Source: a virus. From it: 22,599 nucleotides of DNA. Made by a program: the position numbers and the translations under genes. The stretch spans positions 1 through 22,599 of the IMG/VR virus record IMGVR_UViG_3300009285_001081; one strand, written 5' to 3'. This document shows positions 1-6,186 of this stretch, one piece after another. The notes beneath the pieces were generated by a model that was given only the letters and a program-made list of their open reading frames with translations, did no database searches and had not been told where the DNA came from. Positions within the stretch are counted from its first letter, which is position 1. Every line of letters begins with the position of its first letter.

Positions 1-410
1 CTTGCTTCTTCCAAGCCGTGCTCTAATAACTTAACACAAACTATTTCTCTAATCATTGGAGAAGATATATAAGTCAGATTAAGTCTAGTTATAAACTTCT
101 CAACATCCTCTGCTATATTGAATGCTATCTGTTCGTTTATTCCTGTTTCTTTTATAATAGATTTTGCTATTTTTATATTATCAAAGCATTCAAAGTTTTC
201 ATTAGATGTTCTTACATATGTTTCAGTTGTCTTAAAATGAGTTGCAGCAGCTGGATCAAACCTGTGCAACAATGAGAGTATCATTGGTTTAATCTCTGAC
301 ATTCGTGCATTTTCATTGACCATAACATCAATTTTATCAGAAACTAATCTGGCAGTCTGTTCATCACTAAAATGGTGGTCAACTACAGCGGCGCACTCAC
401 TGTAACAACT
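1..410 (-). CDS. nrdD: Class III (anaerobic) ribonucleotide reductase fragment, ATP-cone region, truncated at both ends
   Basis: The frame is open from the stop at 411-413 to the left edge. The translation contains YVRTSNENFECFDNIKIAKS, then an ETGINEQIA segment, then SSPMIREIVCVKLLEHGLEE. This is the pattern of the ATP-cone before the catalytic domain in archaeal-type NrdD. Class III enzymes reduce NTPs to dNTPs anaerobically with a glycyl radical, and the ATP-cone senses ATP/dATP. Upstream residues (FSDEQTARLVSDKID, then MILSLLHRFDPAAATHF) look like the second half of a preceding cone, so the similarity begins in mid-domain. No good start codon or ribosome site exists; the first ATG in frame is at 323. 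The stretch is far more AT-rich than the next kilobases. It may be a decayed gene, a recombination scar or an assembly join. The catalytic part lies outside the window. The family call is from memory of the pattern, not a search. Confidence 0.6.
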
Positions 411-497
411 TCAGACTCCGCCTGGGTACCGGCCACGGACGCAACTTGCAGCGCAAAATTCGTAAAGACGAGCGCTGGCAGGTTGCTCCTGCTTCAT

Positions 498-779
498 TCA
501 GATAATTCTATCTCGGGCGGAAGACTTCGAGTTTACAACCTGGGTGACGACCTTAGGTTTATCCTCTAAAACTATCCAGTCGAGTCCTCCAAGGTCGCCA
601 TCGTTCAGAATCCAGGCATGAAATTTGTCATCTGTTTCCCCAGCCTTATGGAGTTCTAGTAAACCAGCTCTCATAAACCCATAACTTCGCTTGTCATTCC
701 ACTCAAGTTTGGTAATTCTCCTACCTTCGGCTACAGCCTTCAGTGCTTCGTAAAAATCCAATGTTTTAAAGTCATCCAT
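498..779 (-). CDS. Tad2-like (DUF2829) protein, Thoeris anti-defence candidate
   Basis: This 93-residue protein has the layout of the DUF2829/Tad2 domain: DFYEALKAVAEGRRITKLEW near the N-terminus, then an aromatic strand region, then DLGGLDWIVLE at the end, matching the family pattern of FxEAL, a G-K/R-x-V/I-x-R-x-x-W turn and a closing D-W-x-V/I. Characterised Tad2 proteins bind the cyclic ADP-ribose-type signal made by Thoeris ThsB and so block host suicide. Many phage members of the family are untested. The gene is last in the glycosyltransferase block and has its own promoter-like sequence (792-821) overlapping the end of the upstream gene. GGTGA precedes the ATG by 5 bases. About 20 C-terminal residues lie beyond the usual domain. 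The fold assignment is fairly firm. The anti-Thoeris role is inferred. Confidence 0.7.
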   Translation of the reverse strand: MDDFKTLDFYEALKAVAEGRRITKLEWNDKRSYGFMRAGLLELHKAGETDDKFHAWILNDGDLGGLDWIVLEDKPKVVTQVVNSKSSARDRII

Positions 780-791
780 ATTTCACCCATA

Positions 792-821
792 ACTTTACAC
801 ACACAAATTATCGGTTGTCAA
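792..821 (-). promoter_or_regulatory. Sigma-70-type promoter upstream of the Tad2-like gene
   Basis: On the minus strand, TTGACA (816-821) is followed after 18 bases by TAAAGT (792-797). It overlaps the last codons of the glycosyltransferase gene. Only 12 bases separate the -10 box from the ATG at 779, so the mRNA leader would be about 5 bases. Confidence 0.55.
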
Positions 822-1695
822 CTAGCCATTTTGAATAGAGTTCTATCCAGTTATCTGGCCATGTTGGCATTGGACCAAATTTCTCTACAAACCAACTAAA
901 GTCATATTTCCTTTCGTGCCATTTGTCACCAACCCAATACTTCGCTGCAATGTCGTAACTCTTAACTTCTTGTGCGTGATCCATGTTATATCCCCTCTCA
1001 TTACCCTGCTGATGCAGATGCGCATACCAGCATTTCTTGTTTACCATGACTTTTCCTCCGGCCAACCAGTTCTTTAGTCCCAACCAAATAGGTTCTTGAG
1101 CATGACCATAGGGATCGATGTTTGGGAATCCGCCCAACTCAAAGTATCTGTCTTTGCTGATAAACCAACCCGATCCATGTATCTGCGGAGTTTCGTCTAT
1201 ATCTAGGTGACTTAATAACCTCTCTTGGGTTCTCTCTGGCCAATGGCCACCAGCTTTAAATCTAAAGCCTTTGGGATCAGTGAACGGACAACACAAATAA
1301 AAATAGTCATAGAATCTCCCATCTTGCCATTTCCAGGTCTCACCATTAAGTACATAGAATCTTGGAGTGACAATCCAGTCTTCTCTCATGTCTGCCTGTA
1401 AAACCTCATCAAAACCTTTACTGAATGAACAATGCGCATCTGACTTATAGATATATTTACCAGTAGCCATAGCACACATGGCGTTGATATTGGTTTTGAT
1501 ACCCACCACATCGGGGAACCTAATTTCTTCTATCTCTACTCCTACTTTCATAGGAAGATCGTAAGGATAATTACCATCAAACCCAACTATAATCTCATAT
1601 TCACCAGTAGCATTATCAAAAATACTCTGTATTGTTCTATTAAGATTATCTGGGTTCTCATTCCTTGCGGGAATAATGATACTTACTCTAGACAT
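808..1695 (-). CDS. Family 2 glycosyltransferase (GT-A fold), copy 1
   Basis: The 295-residue protein opens with MSRVSIIIPARNE, the typical first strand and turn of GT2 nucleotide-sugar binding domains. The acidic EIIVGFDG strand follows (about 34-41), and the SDAH metal-binding motif (DxD equivalent) lies at 85-88. No membrane segment is visible, so it should be a soluble cytoplasmic enzyme using a nucleotide sugar. Its C-terminal half (VNKKCWYAHLH near 217-227, then DFSWFVEKFG and a W-P-D-N-W element) matches the second glycosyltransferase at 2537-3442, so the two are paralogues. The start overlaps the preceding 65-residue gene by 8 bases. Possible targets are a virion protein such as the nearby Ser-rich protein, host surface glycans, or modified DNA. 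The sequence does not decide between them. Confidence 0.85.
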   Translation of the reverse strand: MSRVSIIIPARNENPDNLNRTIQSIFDNATGEYEIIVGFDGNYPYDLPMKVGVEIEEIRFPDVVGIKTNINAMCAMATGKYIYKSDAHCSFSKGFDEVLQADMREDWIVTPRFYVLNGETWKWQDGRFYDYFYLCCPFTDPKGFRFKAGGHWPERTQERLLSHLDIDETPQIHGSGWFISKDRYFELGGFPNIDPYGHAQEPIWLGLKNWLAGGKVMVNKKCWYAHLHQQGNERGYNMDHAQEVKSYDIAAKYWVGDKWHERKYDFSWFVEKFGPMPTWPDNWIELYSKWLVDNR

Positions 1696-1885
1696 ATCTG
1701 GGTTTAATTAAATAAAAGGTATGGTGCAATAATGCCTCGGTATTCTCCCAAACAAAATGGTGACTCGTTGTATAGTGTTTCTGATCGTCATAAATATACC
1801 AATCAAGCAGTTTTTTACAGACTGGACACTTAATAGGTTTTGGCTTTACTAACTCTTTCATTCCCGCTGTCGAAAATATACTCAT
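1688..1885 (-). CDS. Small protein with a CPVC motif, unknown function
   Basis: This is a 65-residue protein with CPVCKKLLDWYIYDD in the middle and two His pairs (SHH, LHH) in the C-terminal half. One CxxC plus histidines could bind a single metal ion, but no known zinc-ribbon family is clearly matched. Its ATG overlaps the stop of the methyltransferase gene (ATGA), and its end overlaps the start of glycosyltransferase copy 1 by 8 bases. It is therefore very likely translated as part of the glycan cassette. Its function is unknown; it could be an accessory or partner protein of the neighbouring enzymes. Confidence 0.65.
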   Translation of the reverse strand: MSIFSTAGMKELVKPKPIKCPVCKKLLDWYIYDDQKHYTTSHHFVWENTEALLHHTFYLIKPRYV

Positions 1886-2424
1886 ATAGGTTTAATAATT
1901 ATTAACTGATCGTCACGTCTTTTACCAAGTCTTTTCAACTCTACGAGCCGATTTAAATTATGTGCAAAGATACGAATGGGTTTATCAATAGAAACATCTG
2001 CTACATCTTCTATAACGTAAATTGCGTCCTCTTTTAATAAAGGTAAAAGAGTTAACGCAGTAAAAATCTGATCCTCCGGTTTGTGTGAACCATCATCAAT
2101 AAACAAATCTACATCTGAATCCGTCAAGTTTGTCAGGTCAATCAAACTATCATCAGAAGTTTGGTCACATTTTATTATCTGGATACGAGGATCGCCGGGT
2201 TCGGCAACATATCTATCAGGATCAATGTCTGCCCCATATATAATCGCATTAAGGAAAAATTCATTCCACATTCTTAGGCTTGCTCCTTCTCCTATTCCCA
2301 ACTCGACTACTTTTTTTACAGATTCCCTCCGGTCTTTGAATAAGTCGTAATAAACAGGGGTGTAATGATGTTTACCCCATTTATCCGCATTATATTTCAA
2401 GGCCAAAGTATCAAGATCGTTCAT
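1882..2424 (-). CDS. Class I SAM-dependent methyltransferase
   Basis: The 180-residue protein starts with a conserved-looking DTLALKYNADKWGKHHYTPV segment. The SAM-binding loop VVELGIGEGAS is at about 38-48, an acidic strand-2 end IYGADIDPD follows, then FIDDGSHKPEDQ (about 108-119) and YVIEDV (about 136-141). This order and the IDDGSH and VIED motifs are typical of the sugar O-methyltransferase group that includes macrocin and rhamnosyl-tetracenomycin methyltransferases and CmcI-like enzymes. It is cytoplasmic, with no signal or membrane segment. The gene sits between two glycosyltransferases and is coupled by 4-base overlaps on both sides, so methylation of the sugar those enzymes add is a reasonable inference. 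The actual substrate is unknown. Confidence 0.8.
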   Translation of the reverse strand: MNDLDTLALKYNADKWGKHHYTPVYYDLFKDRRESVKKVVELGIGEGASLRMWNEFFLNAIIYGADIDPDRYVAEPGDPRIQIIKCDQTSDDSLIDLTNLTDSDVDLFIDDGSHKPEDQIFTALTLLPLLKEDAIYVIEDVADVSIDKPIRIFAHNLNRLVELKRLGKRRDDQLIIIKPI

Positions 2425-2540
2425 TTACTTAACAAAACTATTAACATAATAAAGATTGAGTATAATACTGCTGCCACGTTTCCAGATAATGATGCAAAAC
2501 CACCATAAGTAGCAGCTAAACAAAAAACTAGCCATTTCAT
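2421..2540 (-). CDS. 39-residue membrane protein in the glycosyltransferase cassette
   Basis: A very short ORF fills the gap between glycosyltransferase copy 2 and the methyltransferase. It reads MKWLVFCLAATYGGF, then a short polar turn (SLSGN), then a second hydrophobic run ending in LIVLLSK. That gives two likely membrane spans with a short loop. Both ends show the 4-base ATGA overlap: its ATG overlaps the stop of the upstream gene, and its TGA overlaps the methyltransferase ATG. Such perfect fit on both sides argues strongly for real translation despite the size. No family is recognised. It could anchor the cassette enzymes at the membrane or help pass a lipid-linked sugar, but both ideas are speculative. 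Confidence 0.7.
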   Translation of the reverse strand: MKWLVFCLAATYGGFASLSGNVAAVLYSIFIMLIVLLSK

Positions 2541-3442
2541 AGTATCCATCCCATCTCCTTTACTTGTCTCTTCCAATCTAACGGCCAACTCGGCATACTT
2601 GGAAACTTCTCATCAACAAACCACTCAAAGTCATGTACTCTGTCCTTCCACTTATTATTTAACCAATAATCGGCACTCCAAGCCGAAGCCTTGACCGTGT
2701 AGTCGTTCCAGCTGGGTATACTGTACATCCGTCCATAAGTCTTACCTTTGTGTAAATGAGCGTAGAAGGTCTTTTTGTTGACTTTCATCGCTCCTCCACC
2801 CAACCATGTCTTGAATCCAATTTCTTGTGACTCTTGCGAAAACTGGCCGTACCCCACCTCTCCTGGTACTGGATACTCTTCTAATCCATGCAAAAAGTTA
2901 TCAAAATGATTTTTAGCCATAAAATAACAGCTCCCCTGCATTGAGGCTGTATCATCCATGTCGTACTCCGGACCGATTCGTTCTCGTTGTCTCCCATACC
3001 ACTCCACCCCATGCATACCGTCGTCGTGGTCTTTTCCCTTCCGGGGAAAATCTATATACATATAGTCCCTGTATGGTCTTGAATAATTAATACACCAGTT
3101 CTCTGCGTCTAAAGAGTACCTACGGGGTATCTGTACCCACTTGTCGTCTAAATGGGCCTCTATGAGGATCCTGTCAAACTTGGGACCAAACAAACAGTGG
3201 TCATCTGTTTTCATTATGTACTTACCCTTAGCCACTGCTACACAAGCATTAATACCCTTCCTCAAACCTATTGGAGCGTCTGGATGAAGATATGTGACCC
3301 TTGAATCCTCTACGCGCGTATCTGGCAAATTCTCGTCTATATTTACGATTACCTCGATCTCGTCTACTGCTTTTTCCAAAATATCCTGAATCGTACGGGT
3401 CAAAAACTGGCAATTCCGGCTCGGAATTATCACTGACAACAT
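2537..3442 (-). CDS. Family 2 glycosyltransferase (GT-A fold), copy 2
   Basis: The 301-residue enzyme begins MLSVIIPSRNCQFLTRTI, the GT2 first strand. EVIVNIDEN follows, and the metal-binding TDDH motif is at 79-82. Its C-terminal half shares VNKK-x-x-YAHLH and a closing DFEWFVDEKF then MPSWP with the copy at 808-1695, so the pair arose by duplication and then diverged. No membrane span is seen. A near-perfect promoter (3451-3480) sits directly before the ATG, making this the first gene of a unit that runs through the small membrane protein, methyltransferase, CPVC protein and second glycosyltransferase. The start is ATG with GGAAG just upstream. Sugar and acceptor are unknown. Confidence 0.85.
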   Translation of the reverse strand: MLSVIIPSRNCQFLTRTIQDILEKAVDEIEVIVNIDENLPDTRVEDSRVTYLHPDAPIGLRKGINACVAVAKGKYIMKTDDHCLFGPKFDRILIEAHLDDKWVQIPRRYSLDAENWCINYSRPYRDYMYIDFPRKGKDHDDGMHGVEWYGRQRERIGPEYDMDDTASMQGSCYFMAKNHFDNFLHGLEEYPVPGEVGYGQFSQESQEIGFKTWLGGGAMKVNKKTFYAHLHKGKTYGRMYSIPSWNDYTVKASAWSADYWLNNKWKDRVHDFEWFVDEKFPSMPSWPLDWKRQVKEMGWIL

Positions 3443-3450
3443 TGTCTTCC

Positions 3451-3480
3451 ATTATATCCATGAAAAGAGGTGTGTGTCAA
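3451..3480 (-). promoter_or_regulatory. Near-perfect sigma-70 promoter for the glycosyltransferase cassette
   Basis: On the minus strand, TTGACA (3475-3480) and TATAAT (3451-3456) are both exact consensus boxes, separated by 18 bases. The ATG at 3442 lies only 8 bases past the -10 box, so transcription should start at or within a couple of bases of the start codon. The cassette can therefore be expressed independently of the capsid genes upstream. Confidence 0.7.
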
Positions 3481-3798
3481 CTAAGCCGCAGTTATTTTTG
3501 ACATAAGAGCGATGTATACTAAACCATCCCCCCCGGTGTCGCAAATAGCATAAAGCTGATTCAAATTTCCGACGTATAACCAGTCGGTGTCTGCGCTGGC
3601 AGCCAATTGATAGCCAGTAGTAGTATCGGTTGTCCCATCCACAACAGTTACGCTTGACCCACCAATATACACTTTGCCGGAGTTGCCTGCCTTAGCTTTG
3701 ATTTTAACCATAACACAAGGAATGTCCGGCAACTGTTCGATGGAAAGCGATCCGGCTATTTCTCCTGTTTTGATGATGTTGTAGTTTATTACTTGCAT
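3481..3798 (-). CDS. Small structural-type phage protein, unknown
   Basis: The 105-residue protein is rich in Gly, Thr, Ser and short beta-strand patterns: KVYIGGSSVTVVDGTTD, then GYQLAASADTDWLYVGNLNQ, then a C-terminal YAICDTGGDGLVYIALM strand. This style (a strand, a Gly turn, then a 'nlnqlyai' strand) is common in small phage head decoration or fibre-associated proteins that follow the major capsid gene. No exact family is recognised. It lies 11 bases downstream of the Ser-rich gene and before the glycosyltransferase promoter, so it belongs to the capsid transcription unit. It could be a decoration protein, a head-tail connector or an accessory to the Ser-rich protein. Confidence 0.6.
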   Translation of the reverse strand: MQVINYNIIKTGEIAGSLSIEQLPDIPCVMVKIKAKAGNSGKVYIGGSSVTVVDGTTDTTTGYQLAASADTDWLYVGNLNQLYAICDTGGDGLVYIALMSKITAA

Positions 3799-3809
3799 AT
3801 ATCTTCAGA

Positions 3810-4829
3810 CTAGAAAGGCAAAGATGGTGACGGCGATGCCGATGGTGAAATAGACGCAGATGGACTTGCAGACTTAGACGCTGAAGCTGAACCACTGGCC
3901 GATCCTGAAGCCGAGGCTGACGCAGACGGAGACAACGACTTTGAAGCAGACGCCGATCCTGACGCAGACCCAGACGCTGAAGGACTAAGAGAAGCACTTG
4001 CACTAGCCGATGGTGACTGACTAGCAGATGGTGACAGCGAAGCGCTGGCCGACGCTGATTCTGATGCAGACGGCGAGAGAGAGGCAGAAGCTGACGCACT
4101 GGCAGACTTAGAAGCAGAAGCCGATGCGGACGCTGATGCTGATGCTGACGGACTAAGAGAAGCCGAGGCAGAACCACTGGCAGACCCAGACGGACTAAGA
4201 GATGGCGAAGCTGACGCGGATTTAGACGCGGAAGCACTCGCTGATGGCGATAGTGACTTTGAAGCAGACGCAGATGGGCTAAGAGAAGCTGATACAGAAG
4301 ACGACGCCGACGCTGACGGTGAAAGACTGGCAGATGCAGACTTAGAGGCTGAAGCCGAACTGGACGCTGACGGCGACTGTGACGCTGACGGCGAGAGACT
4401 GGCTGATGGTGAGAGACTTGCACTTGGTGATACTGATGCTGATGGAGAACTCGATAGATCAGTCGTTGTAGCCGAGGTTATCAGTTCCCAAACGGCAGAC
4501 GTGCCCGTACCAACATTGACAAATATCCTGTTCCCGTCTTTGTTCAGCTTGTAAAAAAGCGCTCCCCTTTTGAATCCAGAGTCTCCGGTTGGCAGACTGT
4601 CACCTTCGGCCTCTGCAATCAAATCTGTAGAAAGTTGGGCATTAGGAGTCTGGGCGCCATAGATTTGGTCAGTATCCCACCGGAGAATGGCATTAGTCTG
4701 ATAAGGAAGTAAGGCCGCCAAGAAATTGGCCTCCGCCGTAGTTCGATTAGCACTGGAAATCGCGAGAACCCTGTCAATCTCGTTTTGAACCGCCTTTGAC
4801 AAATCTGTTTTGATTTTGAATATAGCCAT
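3810..4829 (-). CDS. Serine-rich repeat protein in the head module
   Basis: In this 339-residue protein, residues 1 to about 125 are ordinary sequence (MAIFKIKTDLSKAVQNEIDR, then a segment with GALFYKLNKDGNRIFVNVGTG), likely the virion- or fibre-binding part. From about 126 to the end it is almost only Ala, Ser, Pro, Leu and a few Lys/Gly in SPSAS, SASAS and LSPSA units, roughly 210 residues. There is no signal peptide, so it is not a normally exported adhesin; assembly into the particle is more likely. The position just after the major capsid gene fits a decoration or fibre protein. Long Ser/Ala/Pro tracts are favoured O-glycosylation targets and sticky, flexible stalks. Two glycosyltransferases lie just downstream. 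Start: ATG at 4829, no strong ribosome site. The function is an inference. Confidence 0.7.
   Translation of the reverse strand: MAIFKIKTDLSKAVQNEIDRVLAISSANRTTAEANFLAALLPYQTNAILRWDTDQIYGAQTPNAQLSTDLIAEAEGDSLPTGDSGFKRGALFYKLNKDGNRIFVNVGTGTSAVWELITSATTTDLSSSPSASVSPSASLSPSASLSPSASQSPSASSSASASKSASASLSPSASASSSVSASLSPSASASKSLSPSASASASKSASASPSLSPSGSASGSASASLSPSASASASASASASKSASASASASLSPSASESASASASLSPSASQSPSASASASLSPSASGSASGSASASKSLSPSASASASGSASGSASASKSASPSASISPSASPSPSLPF
3813..4450 (-). repeat. Degenerate in-frame repeats encoding Ser-Pro-Ser-Ala units
   Basis: The DNA is a run of degenerate 6-base and longer units (GCTGACGGC, GCAGACTTA, GCTGATGGT and similar on the plus strand) that encode SPSAS and SASAS blocks on the minus strand. 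Synonymous bases vary between units, so the array is old or is held by selection on the protein rather than being a fresh tandem expansion. It also creates a long false open frame on the same strand in another phase. Confidence 0.75.
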
Positions 4830-4869
4830 AATAATGAAAAAAGCCTTTCGTTAAAACCTGGAGATCATT

Positions 4870-4896
4870 AAACTCTAGGCTTAAAACTCTAGGCTT
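4870..4896. repeat. Tandem 14-base direct repeat between the capsid and Ser-rich genes
   Basis: AAACTCTAGGCTT occurs exactly twice, at 4870-4882 and 4884-4896, with a period of 14 bases, in the gap of about 100 bases between the capsid gene and the Ser-rich gene. On the minus strand the AAGCCT element could pair with AGGCTT about 30-45 bases downstream, just before a T-run, so a weak attenuator is possible. It may otherwise be a protein binding site. Confidence 0.5.
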
Positions 4897-4933
4897 TAAG
4901 AGAAACCGGACTATAAATTTTAGGAATCTACGA

Positions 4934-6040
4934 TTAGAACTTCCAGAAGCCCTGTGCAGCGAAATGTCTGCGGGCGTCTGTCACTTTAGCCCCGTATACA
5001 AAGAGGTCTTTGTATGCTGAACCGAAGTTTCCAATTAGGTCTTCCTCAATGTCTGCCTCAAGCAATTTCTCGGCAAAGGTCATCCAATTGCTGTGGCCAG
5101 CCAGGACACGGTAACCATCAGTGTTGTCGCCGGTCAAGCGGTTAGACTTGAATACCTTAAATCCTTGCAATTCAGTAATCATGCCCTTTTGCACCAATCC
5201 TTCGTAGACTGCCGGCACGTGCAGAGCAATGCCGGTTCCTTGCACCAATAGTGTCTCAAACTCTGGGGGAACAATCAGCCAGCGGTCAGAGTCGGGGACG
5301 CTGGAGTAACCATTCTTTTCAGCCAGATCCAGAGCTTGCTTTAATTTAGCAACATTGTTCAGAATATTGGCCGTAGTAATCTGCAGAACAGTCGCAGCCT
5401 GAATCGTGTAAGTTGCACCCGCAACGATAGCTCCACCAGTGTAGGCAGAAGTCGCATCGTCAAGGTCATCTTCAATGGTAATAGAGGTTGTGGAAGTAAA
5501 AGTCTTAACTCTGTACCATCTTGTGTGTCCGGTTGCTTTGAACGGGCGACCAACCATCGCGGAAGTAAAGACCGTTGAACTTCCGGTCACAACTCCGGTT
5601 GTCACGGCCACCGTAACCGTGCCATCTGTGTAATCAGTTCCCACCCAGTTTCCGCCTCCCACATCTCCATATAGGCCAAACACAAAGGAGTCTACATTTT
5701 TGGATCTCTCATCCGCTTTTTGAGACACGACAGTTGCATGGGGATTCTTGATGTAGGACAGCCAACGGTCCAGAGTTAATTCTTTCCAATAGAAGGATTT
5801 ATATTGGTCAATCGTTAGAGTAGCATTGTTTTCAGTTAAAGAGTCTGCAGTCAAGTTCGCGCCAGTGTAAGTTTTCTCGGAAAGTCTGTCCAGATTAAGA
5901 ATATTTAATTTAGAACCCACTGCGTTAATTCCACCCTCATAATCACGGTTTACAATTGAATCCACCAAATTCCGGTCATAGAACTCCAACATCAATCTCT
6001 GGGAAAATCCTTCGGCTATTTTTGTTGCGTATGCTGACAT
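4934..6040 (-). CDS. Major capsid protein, P22-coat-like
   Basis: The 368-residue protein has the features of the P22 gene 5-like coat family. There is an N-terminal helix region with FYDRNLVDSIVNRDYEGG (about 20-37), a strand region with GSKLNILNLDRL, then LTIDQYKSFYWKELTLDRW (about 75-93). The C-terminal half contains a segment like DRWLIVPPEFETLLVQGTG, then GFKVFKSNRLTG and a final beta region with ARRHFAAQGFWKF. It should build the HK97-fold icosahedral shell. Residues about 141-213 form a Thr/Val-rich beta insertion (TGVVTGSSTVFTSAMVGRPF, later YTGGAIVAGATYTI). Downstream of the scaffold-position gene, it has its own promoter and a foldable 60-base leader. The family call rests on pattern and context. 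Confidence 0.85.
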   Translation of the reverse strand: MSAYATKIAEGFSQRLMLEFYDRNLVDSIVNRDYEGGINAVGSKLNILNLDRLSEKTYTGANLTADSLTENNATLTIDQYKSFYWKELTLDRWLSYIKNPHATVVSQKADERSKNVDSFVFGLYGDVGGGNWVGTDYTDGTVTVAVTTGVVTGSSTVFTSAMVGRPFKATGHTRWYRVKTFTSTTSITIEDDLDDATSAYTGGAIVAGATYTIQAATVLQITTANILNNVAKLKQALDLAEKNGYSSVPDSDRWLIVPPEFETLLVQGTGIALHVPAVYEGLVQKGMITELQGFKVFKSNRLTGDNTDGYRVLAGHSNWMTFAEKLLEADIEEDLIGNFGSAYKDLFVYGAKVTDARRHFAAQGFWKF

Positions 6041-6078
6041 GGTAAAGTTTGTAGATTTTTCTTTACCAGTCTCACTGG
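6041..6078 (-). promoter_or_regulatory. Two hairpins in the capsid mRNA leader
   Basis: On the minus strand, GGTAAAG (6061-6067) and CTTTACC (6041-6047) can form a perfect 7-bp stem ending exactly at the capsid ATG. Just upstream, CCAGT (6074-6078) and ACTGG (6066-6070) form a second stem around GAG, sharing two bases with the first, so the two are partly exclusive. No clear Shine-Dalgarno site is present. The leader may control translation or mRNA stability. Confidence 0.45.
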
Positions 6079-6106
6079 GAGGTTAGGAAGATGTTATCTA
6101 TCTGCA

Positions 6107-6136
6107 ACTATAATCTGCCAAATTACCAGGTGTCAA
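6107..6136 (-). promoter_or_regulatory. Sigma-70-type promoter for the capsid gene
   Basis: TTGACA (6131-6136) and TATAGT (6107-6112) on the minus strand have an 18-base spacer. The start point would be near 6100, giving a leader of about 60 bases. The first 16 bases (TTGACACCTGGTAATT) nearly match those of the promoter at 7257-7286 (TTGACACCTGATAATT). Confidence 0.65.
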
Positions 6137-6147
6137 TACTTCTTGAG

Positions 6148-6177
6148 TTGTCTTCAACGAGGCTGACAGTGTAAAGT
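6148..6177 (+). promoter_or_regulatory. Possible promoter for the embedded zinc-HTH regulator
   Basis: TTGTCT (6148-6153) and TAAAGT (6172-6177) on the plus strand are separated by 18 bases, the same spacing as the other promoters here. Nine bases separate the -10 box from the ATG at 6187. Its -35 box lies 11 bases from the -35 box of the divergent capsid promoter. The -35 match is weak. Confidence 0.4.
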
Positions 6178-6186
6178 ATTTTACTA

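Noticed and set aside
372-569. Plus-strand ORF of 65 codons
   Set aside because: It is antisense to the end of the Tad2-like gene and the reductase fragment, has no ribosome site, and its start lies in the suspected junction. It reads somewhat protein-like, but both overlapping minus frames have better support.
3249-3461. Minus-strand ORF of 70 codons overlapping the start of glycosyltransferase copy 2
   Set aside because: Low-complexity Arg/Ser-rich sequence in another phase of a clear GT2 gene.
3704-4423. Minus-strand ORF of 239 codons, Arg/Leu/Gln/His-rich
   Set aside because: It is a frame-shifted reading of the Ser-rich repeat DNA; the long open frame is a by-product of the repeat composition.
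4830-4933. Intrinsic terminator after the capsid gene
   Set aside because: AAGCCT and AGGCTT before a T-run could pair, but the loop is about 30 bases or longer and the stem short, so it is not a convincing terminator.
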